From Neorhizobium galegae (lineage in GTDB: Bacteria; Pseudomonadota; Alphaproteobacteria; Rhizobiales; Rhizobiaceae), in the NCBI RefSeq assembly GCF_017877135.1, contig NZ_JAGIPH010000010.1, positions 62,001 to 126,000 on the forward strand: a stretch of DNA of 64,000 nucleotides, in the 5' to 3' direction. The notes beneath the pieces are model-generated. The model made no database searches and was not told where the DNA came from. It worked only from the letters and a program-made list of their open reading frames with translations. A program made the position numbers and the translations under genes. The stretch's first letter is position 1. Each line of letters begins with the position of its first letter. This document shows, piece by piece, positions 18,250 to 28,163 of the stretch.

Positions 18250-19157
18250 GCGACATCACATCCGCTTCGTCCGCCATCGGCAACCTGCAGCCAAAGGCGC
18301 GGCTGGCCATCTCGCCGCTTTTGACCTTCGCGGTGGTTTTCGCGCTCGGCGCGCTGATCCTTGCAGCCTTCAGCGAATATATCGTGCCATACGATCCGGT
18401 CGACAGTTCCTTCATCCCGAACATGCCGCCGCCGGCGCTGGGCGACATTCCCTCGCTCCTCTGGGGGACGCTCACGGGTACGGCTGCAGAACCCATCCAC
18501 TGGTTCGGCACGGATTCCTCCGGCTTCGACGTCTTCTCGCGGGTGCTGTGTGCCCCGCGGATCGATCTGTCCATCGCGCTTGCATCCAATTTCCTCGCCA
18601 TGCTGATCGGCATTCCGTTCGGGCTCGTGGCCGGCTATTTCCGCAATCCGCTGACCGAGCTGATGATGCGCGTCTCCGACGTCCTGCAATCCTTCCCGGT
18701 CTTCATTTCGGCGATGATCCTCGTGGCGCTGGGCGGCCAGTCGATCGCCAACGTGATCGTCGCCCTGTCGCTGCTCTATGCACCGATCTATGTGCGCCTG
18801 ACCCGTTCCGAGGTGATGGCGCAGAAGAGCAAGGGCATGGTGGAGGCGTCGCGGGCGCTCGGGCAGAGCGAGTTGATGATCGCGATGAAACACGTGCTGC
18901 CCAATTCGATGGGACCCTCGCTGGTGCAGAGTTCCGTCACGATCGGCTTTGCCATCCTGCTCACCGCAGGCCTGTCCTTCGTCGGCGCCGGCGTGCGTCC
19001 GCCCAATCCGGAATGGGGCTTGATGATCTCGACAGGGGCCAATGACATCGTGCTTGGCCAATGGTGGACCTCGGTCTTTCCCGGCATCGCCATCTCGCTG
19101 ACCGTCTTCGCCTTCGCCGTCATCGGCGACGCGCTGGAGCAACGCTACAACCGCTGA
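18246..19157 (+). CDS. ABC transporter permease (DppC family)
   Basis: A 303-residue permease of the DppC type. After a first helix it has the periplasmic region with HWFGTDSSGFDVFSRV (the usual HxLGTDxxGRD motif in a variant form), then LVAGYFR, the coupling loop EASRALGQSELMIAMKHVLPN and LSFVGAGVRPPNPEWG. It is translationally coupled to the preceding permease by ATGA. The variant Ser-Gly-Phe after GTD, in place of the common GRD form, is a mild oddity. Confidence 0.92.
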   Translation: MSDITSASSAIGNLQPKARLAISPLLTFAVVFALGALILAAFSEYIVPYDPVDSSFIPNMPPPALGDIPSLLWGTLTGTAAEPIHWFGTDSSGFDVFSRVLCAPRIDLSIALASNFLAMLIGIPFGLVAGYFRNPLTELMMRVSDVLQSFPVFISAMILVALGGQSIANVIVALSLLYAPIYVRLTRSEVMAQKSKGMVEASRALGQSELMIAMKHVLPNSMGPSLVQSSVTIGFAILLTAGLSFVGAGVRPPNPEWGLMISTGANDIVLGQWWTSVFPGIAISLTVFAFAVIGDALEQRYNR

Positions 19158-19202
19158 CCCGGCTTCGGCCGCATGGTCAGCGCCATCACACGAGGACCCA
19201 CC

Positions 19203-19514
19203 ATGAGAGTGATCGTATTGTTCAACCTGCGCCCCGGCGTGACCGTCGCAGACTATGAAACATGGGCGAAGACGACCGACCTTCCCGTCGTCAACGCGCT
19301 GCCGTCGATCGAAAGCTTCCGCGTTTTCCAGGCGACCGGCGTCATGGGATCGGGTGAGGCCCCGCCCTACCAGTATATCGAGGTGGTCGATATTGCCGAT
19401 GAAGCCCAGTTCGGCGCCGATGTTGCCACCGACACGATGAAGCGGATCGCCGCGGAATTCCAGGCGCTCGCCGACAACCCGATCTTCGTCACCACCACCG
19501 AGTTGAAGGCGTGA
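19203..19514 (+). CDS. Small HapK/RedY-like protein, dimeric alpha/beta-barrel type
   Basis: A 103-residue soluble protein starting MRVIVLFNLRPGVTVADYE. The pattern of a strand, a short DYExWA helix, an FRVFQATG strand and a YQYIEVVDI strand fits a ferredoxin-like dimeric alpha/beta barrel, as in proteins annotated REDY-like HapK, a family first noted near prodigiosin-type pigment genes. Its enzymatic role is not established. It lies between the ABC permease and an SDR, 4 bases before the SDR start, so it is probably part of the catabolic operon. The family name is a resemblance, not a firm call. Confidence 0.55.
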   Translation: MRVIVLFNLRPGVTVADYETWAKTTDLPVVNALPSIESFRVFQATGVMGSGEAPPYQYIEVVDIADEAQFGADVATDTMKRIAAEFQALADNPIFVTTTELKA

Positions 19515-19518
19515 ACCG

Positions 19519-20358
19519 ATGGAGAAAATTCTGAAGGGCAAGGTGGCGCTCGTAACTGGTTCGGGTAGACCCGGCGGCCTCGGCCAGGGGATCGCCCGGC
19601 ATCTCGCCGATGCCGGCGCCTGCGTCATGCTGCACGATCGCGGCAGCCTGTCCGGCGACATCGCGCCGTCGCACGGCATCGGCACCTCGTCGGACCTCCA
19701 AGCGATGGCGGAAGAGATCCGCTCCCAGACCGGCACGGAGATTGCCACCGTCACCGGCGATCTGATGGACGAAGCGGCGATCGAAAACATGGTCGCTGCG
19801 ACCGTTGAACGCTTTGGCCGGCTGGATATCCTCGTCAACAACGCCGGCATCGGCTACCTCTTCGGCCCCACGACCGAGATCGACGCAAGCCATCTCGATG
19901 CGGTGCTCGGCGTCAATCTGCGGGCCGCGATCCTTGCCACCAAACATGCGGCCCGGCAGATGATCGTCCAGGGCCAGGGCGGGCGGATCATCAACATCGC
20001 CTCCCAGGCCGGCAAGTCGGGATTTGCGCTGGCAACGGCCTACACGGCCTCCAAGCATGGCATGATCGGCCTCACCCGCTCGACGGCCATCGAATTCGGG
20101 CCGCACGGGATCACGGTTAACGCGATCTGCCCCAACCACGTCACCACGGGGCTCGGCAGCTGGCAGAACGACTTCATGTCATCCGCTCGCGGCCAGACCA
20201 AGGACCAGTATCTTGCCGAGATGCGCGCCCGCATTCCGCTCGGACGGACGGGCACGCCGGACGATATCGCAAAAGCGGCCGTCTTTTTATGCTCACCGGC
20301 GGCAGACTACATCACGGCCGAAGCCATGAACGTCTCCGGCGGCGAGGAGTATCATTGA
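19519..20358 (+). CDS. Short-chain dehydrogenase/reductase
   Basis: A 279-residue classical SDR with TGSGRPGGLGQG in the nucleotide loop (longer than the usual TGxxxGxG), the NNAGIG motif, INIASQAG for the catalytic serine and YTASK for the active site. An insertion after the second strand (GSLSGDIAPSHGIG) makes it longer than average. It follows the HapK-like gene after 4 bases and precedes a flavoprotein gene after 74 bases. The substrate is unknown; context suggests an alcohol or ketone intermediate of the imported compound. Confidence 0.87.
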   Translation: MEKILKGKVALVTGSGRPGGLGQGIARHLADAGACVMLHDRGSLSGDIAPSHGIGTSSDLQAMAEEIRSQTGTEIATVTGDLMDEAAIENMVAATVERFGRLDILVNNAGIGYLFGPTTEIDASHLDAVLGVNLRAAILATKHAARQMIVQGQGGRIINIASQAGKSGFALATAYTASKHGMIGLTRSTAIEFGPHGITVNAICPNHVTTGLGSWQNDFMSSARGQTKDQYLAEMRARIPLGRTGTPDDIAKAAVFLCSPAADYITAEAMNVSGGEEYH

Positions 20359-20432
20359 TGCCCCGCGCAAGGAGGGCCGGCGGTGTCGGCCGCGCTCACA
20401 TAGTCTCAATCAGCATTGGAAGGAAGTGAATC

Positions 20433-21845
20433 ATGTCTGGTCTGGACAGATCGGCCGTCGCGTTTGATGTCGAATTCCCGGTGGTCGTGGTCGGCGCCGG
20501 CGCTGCGGGACTGACCGCTGCGCTCGCCGCCCGCGACGCAGGTGCCGAAGTCTTGCTGCTGGAGCGCGACGAGACGCCGCGCGGCAGCACCAGCATGTCG
20601 CAGGGCTATGTCTGCGCCGCCGGCAGCAAGATCCAGCGGGCCGCTGGCATCGAGGACGATGCGGAGCGTTTCTACGCGGACATCATGGCGCGCACGCGCG
20701 GCACCGCCAATCCCGATCTGGCGCGCACCGTCTCCGACAATGCCGGCCGCGCCATCGACTGGCTGGTGGAGAACCACAAGATCCCCTTCGAGATGAACCT
20801 GACCTGGGGCGGCTTCTTCGGCCATTCCGTCAACCGCATGCATGGCGTGCCCTCCAAGCGCGGCGAAGAACTCCATGGCGCCCTGATCCGGGCTGCGGAA
20901 GAGGCAGGCGTCAATCTCGTCACCGGCGCCCATGTCGACAAGGTCTTTGCCGACGAGACCAACACGGTGGTGGGCGTGCGGGTGAGGCGCGCCGACGGCA
21001 GCGAGGAACTGGTGGGCTGCCAGACGCTGGTGCTCACCACCTGCGGCTTCGGCGCCAATCTCGAAATGGTAAAGACCTATATTCCGAGCTTCGGCCAGGC
21101 GGCGAACTATCGCTATTTCGGCCACGAGGGCAATGAGGGCGAAGGCATCGAATGGGGCAGAGACCTCGGCGCGGCACTCGGCAGTATGGATGCGTTCCAG
21201 GGTTATGGCGCGCTGACGGAGCCCTATGGCATCATCGCCAATTACGACATGGTGATGAACGGCGCGGTCACCGTCAACATCGAGGGCAAGCGCTTCTCCA
21301 ATGAAAATGCCGATATCTCGGCCCAGGCGCTGAACATCCTGGCGCAGCCGGAAGGCACGGGCTGGATCATCTTCGACGATGCCCGGCGCGCCATCGTCGA
21401 GAACCTGCCGGAGTTCAGGGATCTCGTTACCCTCGGCGGCGTCCGCACTGCATCCGACGCCGATCAACTGGCAGCGCTCATTCGCGTTCCCCCTGACGCC
21501 CTGAAGGAGACCCTCGCCGAGGTCGAGAAGATGACCCGGGGCGAGATGGCGTGCACCTTCGGTCGCGACTTCAGCAAGTCCGCACCGCTGTCCGGCACCC
21601 TGCATGCACTGAAGACCACCGGCGCATTGTTTCACACGCAGGGCGGGCTGAAGGTGAACAGCAAGGCGCAGGTGATCCGCGCCGACGGCACGCCGCTGCC
21701 GAACCTCTTTGCCGGGGGCGGCACGGCGGAAAGCATTTCCGGCACCGGCTGCAACGGCTACCTGCCGGCCGCCGGCCTCTGCATGGCCGTGACGCTCGGC
21801 ATGCTCGCAGGCGCATCCGCTGCCGAACTGGCGGCGAGCGCCTGA
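20433..21845 (+). CDS. FAD-dependent fumarate reductase/ketosteroid dehydrogenase-like flavoprotein
   Basis: A 470-residue soluble flavoprotein of the succinate dehydrogenase/fumarate reductase flavoprotein fold: PVVVVGAGAAGLTAALAARDAG at the N-terminus (about 17-38), RGSTSMSQGY for flavin contact, a capping domain in the middle (about 230-370), and the C-terminal GGGTAESISGTGCNGYLPAAG for FAD binding. Members reduce or oxidise carbon-carbon double bonds next to a carbonyl (fumarate, urocanate, 3-ketosteroids). There is no signal peptide or heme motif. It ends its operon and is followed by a strong terminator. Confidence 0.85.
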   Translation: MSGLDRSAVAFDVEFPVVVVGAGAAGLTAALAARDAGAEVLLLERDETPRGSTSMSQGYVCAAGSKIQRAAGIEDDAERFYADIMARTRGTANPDLARTVSDNAGRAIDWLVENHKIPFEMNLTWGGFFGHSVNRMHGVPSKRGEELHGALIRAAEEAGVNLVTGAHVDKVFADETNTVVGVRVRRADGSEELVGCQTLVLTTCGFGANLEMVKTYIPSFGQAANYRYFGHEGNEGEGIEWGRDLGAALGSMDAFQGYGALTEPYGIIANYDMVMNGAVTVNIEGKRFSNENADISAQALNILAQPEGTGWIIFDDARRAIVENLPEFRDLVTLGGVRTASDADQLAALIRVPPDALKETLAEVEKMTRGEMACTFGRDFSKSAPLSGTLHALKTTGALFHTQGGLKVNSKAQVIRADGTPLPNLFAGGGTAESISGTGCNGYLPAAGLCMAVTLGMLAGASAAELAASA

Positions 21846-21861
21846 AGAGACTGACGACACG

Positions 21862-21904
21862 AAAAAGGCCGGCGGCATGATGATCACGCAGCCGGCCTTT
21901 CTTC
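21862..21904. terminator. Bidirectional intrinsic terminator
   Basis: A perfect 10-bp inverted repeat, AAAGGCCGGC/GCCGGCCTTT (21864-21873 and 21891-21900), has A-rich and T-rich flanks on the two sides. It lies between convergent genes ending at 21845 and 21929 and can serve both. Confidence 0.8.
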
Positions 21905-21928
21905 GAGCAAAGCAGTGAGAGCAGTCGG

Positions 21929-22552
21929 CTAGAGCGACTGCAGGTGAGCGACGATTTCGTCTTCCGTCACCACATCCGCATATTTGGCGTTCATGTCGAA
22001 CAGATTGGCCTCGTGCGGGCCAGGATGGCGATCACCACAGGCATCGCGCACGACCGTTGTGATGAAACCATGCGACATGGAATCGACGCAGGAGGCGCGA
22101 ACGCAGCCACTGGTCGTAAGCCCGGTCAGGATGACATTGTCGACGCCCAGCGACGTCAGCAATGATGCCAGCGACGTGCCGAAAAAAGCGCTTGGATACT
22201 GCTTCATCACCACGAATTCGTCCGGATAGGGCGTGAGCCCCTTGGCGAAGGCCCCCATCGGATTGCCTGCCGTGAAGGCCTTGAGCGGCTTTGCCTTCTG
22301 GAAAAAGCGTCCGCCGTCCGCGCCGCTTGGATGCAGCAGTACGCCCGTCAGGATGATGGGGATCTTCTTGGCCCGCGCGACCTCGCGGATCCTGAGGGCG
22401 CTTGCCAGGGCATCATCGACGCCGGCATAGAGCGGATCGGTGGGCTCGTAATAGGCCTCAGCGAAATCGACCAAAACCAGCGCCGGCGACTTGCCGAAGC
22501 CGACCCGGTTGTCATAGGCCTTCCGGTAATTCTCCATCAAATTCTCAGACAT
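21929..22552 (-). CDS. Isochorismatase-fold cysteine hydrolase (amidohydrolase)
   Basis: A 207-residue hydrolase of the isochorismatase superfamily. The catalytic Asp is in LVLVDFAEAY (about residue 30) and the nucleophilic Cys in LTTSGCVRASC; the overall form resembles N-carbamoylsarcosine amidase and maleamate amidohydrolase more than RutB. Start ATG 22552 follows AAAGGA; in-frame upstream codons lack a site. It lies downstream of a RutA-like monooxygenase in the same direction, so it may hydrolyse the amide or carbamoyl group released by ring opening. The substrate is inferred. Confidence 0.85.
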   Translation of the reverse strand: MSENLMENYRKAYDNRVGFGKSPALVLVDFAEAYYEPTDPLYAGVDDALASALRIREVARAKKIPIILTGVLLHPSGADGGRFFQKAKPLKAFTAGNPMGAFAKGLTPYPDEFVVMKQYPSAFFGTSLASLLTSLGVDNVILTGLTTSGCVRASCVDSMSHGFITTVVRDACGDRHPGPHEANLFDMNAKYADVVTEDEIVAHLQSL

Positions 22553-22705
22553 GCTCGATCCTTTGCAGAGGGTGCCTGCACACCCGGATTGGTCGACAGT
22601 CGGGACCGGCACGAATGCGCATGCCGGCCCCCCTGTCGCAGCACGCTCCAGACCGTGCCCTCGTGGCAGGCGGCCTGGAACGGTCGTCCCTGTGGCCTTC
22701 CTCGC

Positions 22706-23788
<1,083 letters not shown>

Positions 23789-23917
23789 CATATTCCCCAT
23801 TTGCTTGGTGATGTGGTTGAGTTCTGGCGATCATTCGACAGAGCCGGAGCGCGCGGCGCGTGAAGGCTCGTCGTGTGTCGCAAAGCTTTGCTGCCCATGT
23901 CCTCTTTCCGCGGCCTC

Positions 23918-25201
23918 CTAGATCAAGCTCGGCAGCCACAGAACGATTTGCGGAAAGAGCGTAATCAGCAGCGTGAAGGCGACCATGACCAGGAAGAAGG
24001 GAATGATCGACTTCGACACGGCGCCAAGGCTCGCACCCGTCAGGTTCTGGACGACGAAGAGGTTGAAGCCGACCGGCGGCGTGATGGCGCCCATTTCGGC
24101 GACAAGGACCAGGAATATGCCGAACCAGATCGGATCATAGCCTGCCGCATTGATGAGCGGAAACGTGACCGGAAGCGTCATCACGATCATCGATGTTCCG
24201 TCCAGGAAGCAGCCCAGGATGACATAGAAGACGATCAGCACGGCGATCAACGCGATCGGTGACAAATGGAGCGAGGCGACGAATGCACCGACCTGAGCGG
24301 GTATCCCCAGGAAGGCCATGGCCTTGGCGAGAAACAGAGCCCCGCCGAGGATAAGGCCCAGCATGGCGCAGGTCCGCACTGAGGATGCCGTGGCGGCCAT
24401 CAGCAATTTTACGGTCAGCACGCGCTCGTAGGTCGCGATGGCCAATGAGCCGAACACGCCCATGACCGCCGCTTCGCTCGGCGTCGCGATCCCGCCATAC
24501 ATCGAGCCGATGACGAGGAGGATCAGGGCCACCATCGGCAGCAGCCCAATGGTGGCCTTGAGCTTTTCAGCCAGCGTCATCGTGATTTTTTCGTCCGGCA
24601 CCACATTCGGAAAGAGGATGGCGTGGATCATGACGTAGAGGCTGAAGCAGGACGCCAGCAACAGGCCCGGTAGGATGCCGGCCGTGAAGAGTTCGAGTAC
24701 CGAAACGCCGGTCAGCACGCCGTAGACGATCAGGACAAGGCTTGGCGGTATCAGCAGGCCGAGCGCGCCGGCACTGGCGAGCGATCCCATGGCGATGGAA
24801 GGCTGGTAGCCGCGGCGCAGCAGTTCCGGCAGGGTGATCTTGCCGATGGTGGCAGCAGTCGCCGCCGAGGAACCGGATGCGGCTGCGAAGATCGTGCTGC
24901 CGAGCACGTTGATGTGCAGAAGCCTGCCGGGGATCGGCGAAACCCAGGGCGCAAGGCCACGGAAAAGCTGTTCGGCAAGCCGTGTGTGGAACAGGATGTC
25001 GCCCATCAGGATGAACAGCGGCAGCGCCACCAACTCCGGTGAAGTGAGGCTCGTCCAGACATCCTGGCCGAGCAGGCGGATCACCGGCATGGTCTTGAAG
25101 ATCTCAAGCCCCATGACGCCGATACCGACCAGCGACAACCCAACCCAGACCGAGGAGCCGAGAAGCACCAGAGCCAGGAGCAAAATCGTGACCATCGCCA
25201 T
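23918..25201 (-). CDS. TRAP transporter large permease (DctM family), second system
   Basis: A 427-residue membrane protein with the DctM features FAAASGSSAATAATIGK (about residue 110), SAGALGLLIPPSLVLIVYG and VAEMGAITPPVGFNLFVVQ. It is distinct in sequence from the first DctM near 8-9 kb. Its ATG overlaps the DctQ stop by one base. It lies upstream of the RutA-like gene with a 129-base gap, so import and ring opening may be co-expressed. Confidence 0.93.
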   Translation of the reverse strand: MAMVTILLLALVLLGSSVWVGLSLVGIGVMGLEIFKTMPVIRLLGQDVWTSLTSPELVALPLFILMGDILFHTRLAEQLFRGLAPWVSPIPGRLLHINVLGSTIFAAASGSSAATAATIGKITLPELLRRGYQPSIAMGSLASAGALGLLIPPSLVLIVYGVLTGVSVLELFTAGILPGLLLASCFSLYVMIHAILFPNVVPDEKITMTLAEKLKATIGLLPMVALILLVIGSMYGGIATPSEAAVMGVFGSLAIATYERVLTVKLLMAATASSVRTCAMLGLILGGALFLAKAMAFLGIPAQVGAFVASLHLSPIALIAVLIVFYVILGCFLDGTSMIVMTLPVTFPLINAAGYDPIWFGIFLVLVAEMGAITPPVGFNLFVVQNLTGASLGAVSKSIIPFFLVMVAFTLLITLFPQIVLWLPSLI

Positions 25202-25731
25202 CAGTGAGCTCCTGCGCCTGTTTCGGCGCTGTCCGGCCGCAGCTCGGGTTCCAGGCCGGCCAGAAGCCGGATGAGGCGTGCGAGAAGAGAGATGACGAAG
25301 ATGCCCAGCATCGCCGCCGTTGCCGCCTGCGGATAACCGAGCGGCGTGCCGCTTGCGTAGAACGACACCGTGCCGTAGCGGAAGCTGCCGACAGCCAGCA
25401 TCGCCAGCGCGCTGCAGAGATAGCCGGCAAGCGCGATGCCGACGATGGTGCAGCCTATGTCGAGGCCCCTCGCCGCCCCCTTGCCGAGGGCCTGCGGGAG
25501 CATGGCCACACGAATGTGGCCACCTTCGCGGATAGCCTGCCCGCAGCCGCCGAGCAGCACGGCCGCAAGCAGATAGCCGTTATATTCGACGACGAAGGAC
25601 AGGGATGACGAGAAGAACGTGCGCAGCAGCACTTCCGCACCATCCATGAGCACGAGCGCAGCAAGGCTGATGCCTGCGAAGATGGCACCGAAGCGCGACA
25701 GTCCGTCTGAAATCTTGAGGAAAATATGCAT
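25201..25731 (-). CDS. TRAP transporter small permease (DctQ family), second system
   Basis: A protein of about 176 residues with four hydrophobic segments and the DctQ motif VVEYNGYLLAAVLLGGCGQAIREGGHIRV. The ATG at 25731 has a GGTAGG site; an in-frame TTG at 25767 is less likely. It is coupled to the DctM gene and follows the binding-protein gene by 53 bases. Confidence 0.88.
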   Translation of the reverse strand: MHIFLKISDGLSRFGAIFAGISLAALVLMDGAEVLLRTFFSSSLSFVVEYNGYLLAAVLLGGCGQAIREGGHIRVAMLPQALGKGAARGLDIGCTIVGIALAGYLCSALAMLAVGSFRYGTVSFYASGTPLGYPQAATAAMLGIFVISLLARLIRLLAGLEPELRPDSAETGAGAH

Positions 25732-25784
25732 CTGCCTACCGGATTTGCGAGCCACGACCCGGTCCAAGCCGGGCTGACGAACTC

Positions 25785-26789
25785 TTAGTTGCGGCCAACA
25801 GCCTTCAGATATTCAGCGACCAGATCCTTTGAAGGCGGGCCGATCCGCGTGAATGTCTTTTCCCAGACGGGCCGGGCTGCGGCCTGCATCGCGGCCGCCA
25901 CGTCGGCCGGCGGTGCGCTCACCTGCATGCCGCCGGCACGCAGCTTTTCGACGGCCTTGGCATCCTCGCCGGCCGAAACTCTCCAGAATTCCGGCTGCAA
26001 TTCCGCAGCAAGCTTTTCCACGGCGGCCCGGTGCTCGGCGCTCAGCGCGTTCCAGGCGTCCATGTTCACCAGCATGGCGTTCGAGGTCCACAGATGGTTC
26101 GTCAGGTATGTGTATTTGAGGAATTCCCAGTATTTCTGGTCGGCGGCAGTCGTCATCGACGTCGTGGTTGCATCGAGCGCGCCCGAGGCGAGGGCCGGCA
26201 GAACGTCCGCAATCGGCATCTGCACCGGTGTCGCACCCAGCGCTTCGAAGAATTGCGCGGCATTGCTGTCAGGCGTGCGGATCTTCAGACCCTTGAGATC
26301 TGCGACGGATTTGATCTCGCGCCGGCTGAAGATCTGGTTGGCGGGCCAGGGCACGACATAGAGCACTTTGACGTTATGGCGTGACAGCCCTTCCTTGACC
26401 TTGTCCAGCACCTTGCCATGCAGGACCTTGAGGTCGTCCTGACTGGAAATCAGATAGGGCAGCGATTCGACACCGCTGATCGCGACCTCGCCCACGGCCT
26501 GCGAAAGCGGTGCATCCGCCATGGGCACCACGCCGTCCCGCACGGACCGGATGGTCTCAGGCCCCTTGATGCCGAGCACGCCGCCGGCCTGTACGTTGAT
26601 CGTCAGTTCGCCGCCGGTGACGGCTTTGGCCCGCTCCGCAAAGGTCTGCGCATCGATCGTATGGAATTCCTTCGGGCCCCAAGGCAGAGCCATGTCCCAT
26701 TCCTGCGGGGCGCTTGCCGCATTGGCGGCGTGCAGACAATACATCAGTGTCGAGGCGAGCAGGACGCTCGTCAGCCGTGCAATATTCAT
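25785..26789 (-). CDS. TRAP transporter solute-binding protein (DctP family), second system
   Basis: A 334-residue periplasmic protein with a signal peptide of about 25 residues (LTSVLLASTLMYCLHAANA). It has the DctP core, including SVADLKGLKIRTPDSN with the conserved arginine, and LASGALDATTTS. It is the first gene of the minus-strand unit that continues through DctQ, DctM, the RutA-like enzyme and the amidohydrolase. Two operator copies shared with the 15.3 kb region lie 83 and 226 bases upstream. Confidence 0.9.
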   Translation of the reverse strand: MNIARLTSVLLASTLMYCLHAANAASAPQEWDMALPWGPKEFHTIDAQTFAERAKAVTGGELTINVQAGGVLGIKGPETIRSVRDGVVPMADAPLSQAVGEVAISGVESLPYLISSQDDLKVLHGKVLDKVKEGLSRHNVKVLYVVPWPANQIFSRREIKSVADLKGLKIRTPDSNAAQFFEALGATPVQMPIADVLPALASGALDATTTSMTTAADQKYWEFLKYTYLTNHLWTSNAMLVNMDAWNALSAEHRAAVEKLAAELQPEFWRVSAGEDAKAVEKLRAGGMQVSAPPADVAAAMQAAARPVWEKTFTRIGPPSKDLVAEYLKAVGRN

Positions 26790-26871
26790 CGTCGCTGTTC
26801 CCTTTATCGGAGCTTTGCTCCTCTTTATGAGACCGATCTTTCAGCGGGCGACAGGTCTTGTCAACCAAAAA

Positions 26872-26885
26872 TGCATACGCATTCA
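26872..26885. promoter_or_regulatory. Operator copy 3 (TGNATNCGNATNCA)
   Basis: On the minus strand it reads TGAATGCGTATGCA, identical to copy 2 at 13 of 14 positions. It lies 7 bases upstream of a minus-strand TTGACA hexamer (26864-26859) and 83 bases from the TRAP binding-protein start. Confidence 0.62.
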
Positions 26886-27014
26886 CACATTAGCGACCTG
26901 TCTCCAACGGCGCGACCGGGCGCAACGCCTGCCATTCTTTGAAAATCCAGCGATATGAACATGCATCCGTCACCGGTTGCCGCGTTTCCTGCCGCCGATC
27001 ACGGTAGGCGAGTA

Positions 27015-27028
27015 TGCATGCGCATTCA
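27015..27028. promoter_or_regulatory. Operator copy 4 (TGNATNCGNATNCA)
   Basis: On the minus strand it reads TGAATGCGCATGCA, one base different from copy 3 and 143 bp away. The pair spacing is close to the 154 bp between copies 1 and 2, which would fit DNA looping by one regulator. Confidence 0.58.
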
Positions 27029-27255
27029 GAAGGACATATTCGTAAAATCTGCCTTAGGCTCAATCACGCATGTCGGACGAGCACCGCAAAGCCGTTGATC
27101 CGCAGCCATGGTATGGGTGCGCTCCTGATGCCGGCACACAACTCCAGGGTTCGTCGGGTCTGAGGCTCGCGATCGGCGCGACCGCCCCGAACTGCACGGC
27201 GGCTCGAAATTGCGCCTGATCAGGCGAAGCTGGAAAAACGTGCCCTCTGCTTTCC

Positions 27256-27290
27256 TCAATTTAGTACATCAATTTAATGGACTAAATTGA
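27256..27290. repeat. AT-rich perfect inverted repeat
   Basis: TCAATTTAGT (27256-27265) and ACTAAATTGA (27281-27290) are exact reverse complements with a 15-base AT-rich spacer. There is no T-run and no nearby gene end, so it is more likely a protein-binding site than a terminator. Confidence 0.6.
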
Positions 27291-27708
27291 CCCAGGACAA
27301 CGTTTGTTAGAATATGGTGACAGACGCTGAGGGCCGGACATGACACCATTTTCTCTGCCGCATCTCGGCATTTTCGATTTGTCTGCCTTTAGACCCGGCG
27401 GCCAAGGCTTTGCTTCGCTGAAGCGTCGGGAGGAGGCGGAAACGAGCACCATGTCCGACCCTGTCGGCATCCCCGCCTCTGATGATCGCACGGAAAGCTC
27501 CCGGATTTACCTCTGGAGTTTCTTTCCCCTCTTCTGAAACACATGGTTTGTAAGAGACCATGATCGAAAGGTTACCTCATGTCCCGGATTGGCCCGCATG
27601 CAGCCATTCGACCCCTCAACACGGGTGACGCGCTCATGCGCTGTTGCCGCCTTGCAATCGCAAGGGGTTGAGAATGCTCGAAACAATTTTTAAAGCCGAG
27701 GCTGCGTC

Positions 27709-27897
27709 ATGGAAAAGAGTGTTGTGGAATTTGCAGGTTTACCCGTCGGGATAGCCGTCAACGAAGGCAGTGTCTTCCGCTTCATTGCGGTGAAGTTTCA
27801 TGTCATCGACTTGGATAACCAGAAGTTCGAAAGTCTCGGCGATCTGCGCAGAGCCATCGTCCGCCATCTGAACGACGCGCGCCAACTCGCCGCTTGA
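27709..27897 (+). CDS. Small conserved-looking protein of unknown function
   Basis: A 62-residue frame beginning MEKSVVEFAGLPVGIAV, with a GAGG ribosome site 7 bases before the ATG. It has a strand-rich first half (VEFAGLPVGIAV, FRFIAVKFHVIDLD) and a helical second half (LGDLRRAIVRHLNDARQLAA), a plausible compact alpha/beta fold. It resembles short hypothetical proteins common in rhizobia, but no function is known to me. It stands alone between the TRAP control region and the type I secretion genes, which end convergently at 28164. Confidence 0.55.
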   Translation: MEKSVVEFAGLPVGIAVNEGSVFRFIAVKFHVIDLDNQKFESLGDLRRAIVRHLNDARQLAA

Positions 27898-28163
27898 AAT
27901 TGGCTCGCCGCAGGCGAGGATTGCTGGACCATTGTCCGCGAGGTTCGCATCCAAAAGCTTTATCAGGCTGCACCGCCGGGTCACGATCATGCCACGGGAG
28001 CTGCGATATCCCCCTTCGCCACAAGCGATCGAGACAGCATCATCGTCATGAGATCGACGGATTCCTCCGCCTCTGCTACGTCCGTCTCCAGAAGAGCCGT
28101 CCCTCGTTTCTCAACGCACAAAGCCGCTCCCTTGACGGGTCCGATGCCAAGCCGTGGTCCGGA

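Larger units (their letters stand above)
26790..27708. other. Long gene-free control region
   Basis: No convincing gene is seen in these 919 bases; short frames at 27026-27561 on both strands have no recognisable family and weak start sites. The stretch holds operator copies 3 and 4, a TTGACA hexamer on the minus strand at 26864-26859, and an AT-rich inverted repeat at 27256-27290. Lower GC than the neighbours from about 27240 to 27300 marks a likely control point or an old junction. Confidence 0.6.

Noticed and set aside
18213..19850. 545-codon open frame antisense to DppC, the HapK-like gene and the SDR start
   Set aside because: It spans three real genes and has no domain or ribosome site.
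21929..22552. Assignment of the isochorismatase-fold hydrolase as RutB
   Set aside because: Its motifs fit N-carbamoylsarcosine amidase or maleamate hydrolase better than the RutB pattern; no other rut gene is adjacent.
27026..27561. Several 65-85 codon frames in the TRAP control region, considered as transposase remnants
   Set aside because: No transposase motif, no terminal inverted repeats and no target duplication could be seen.
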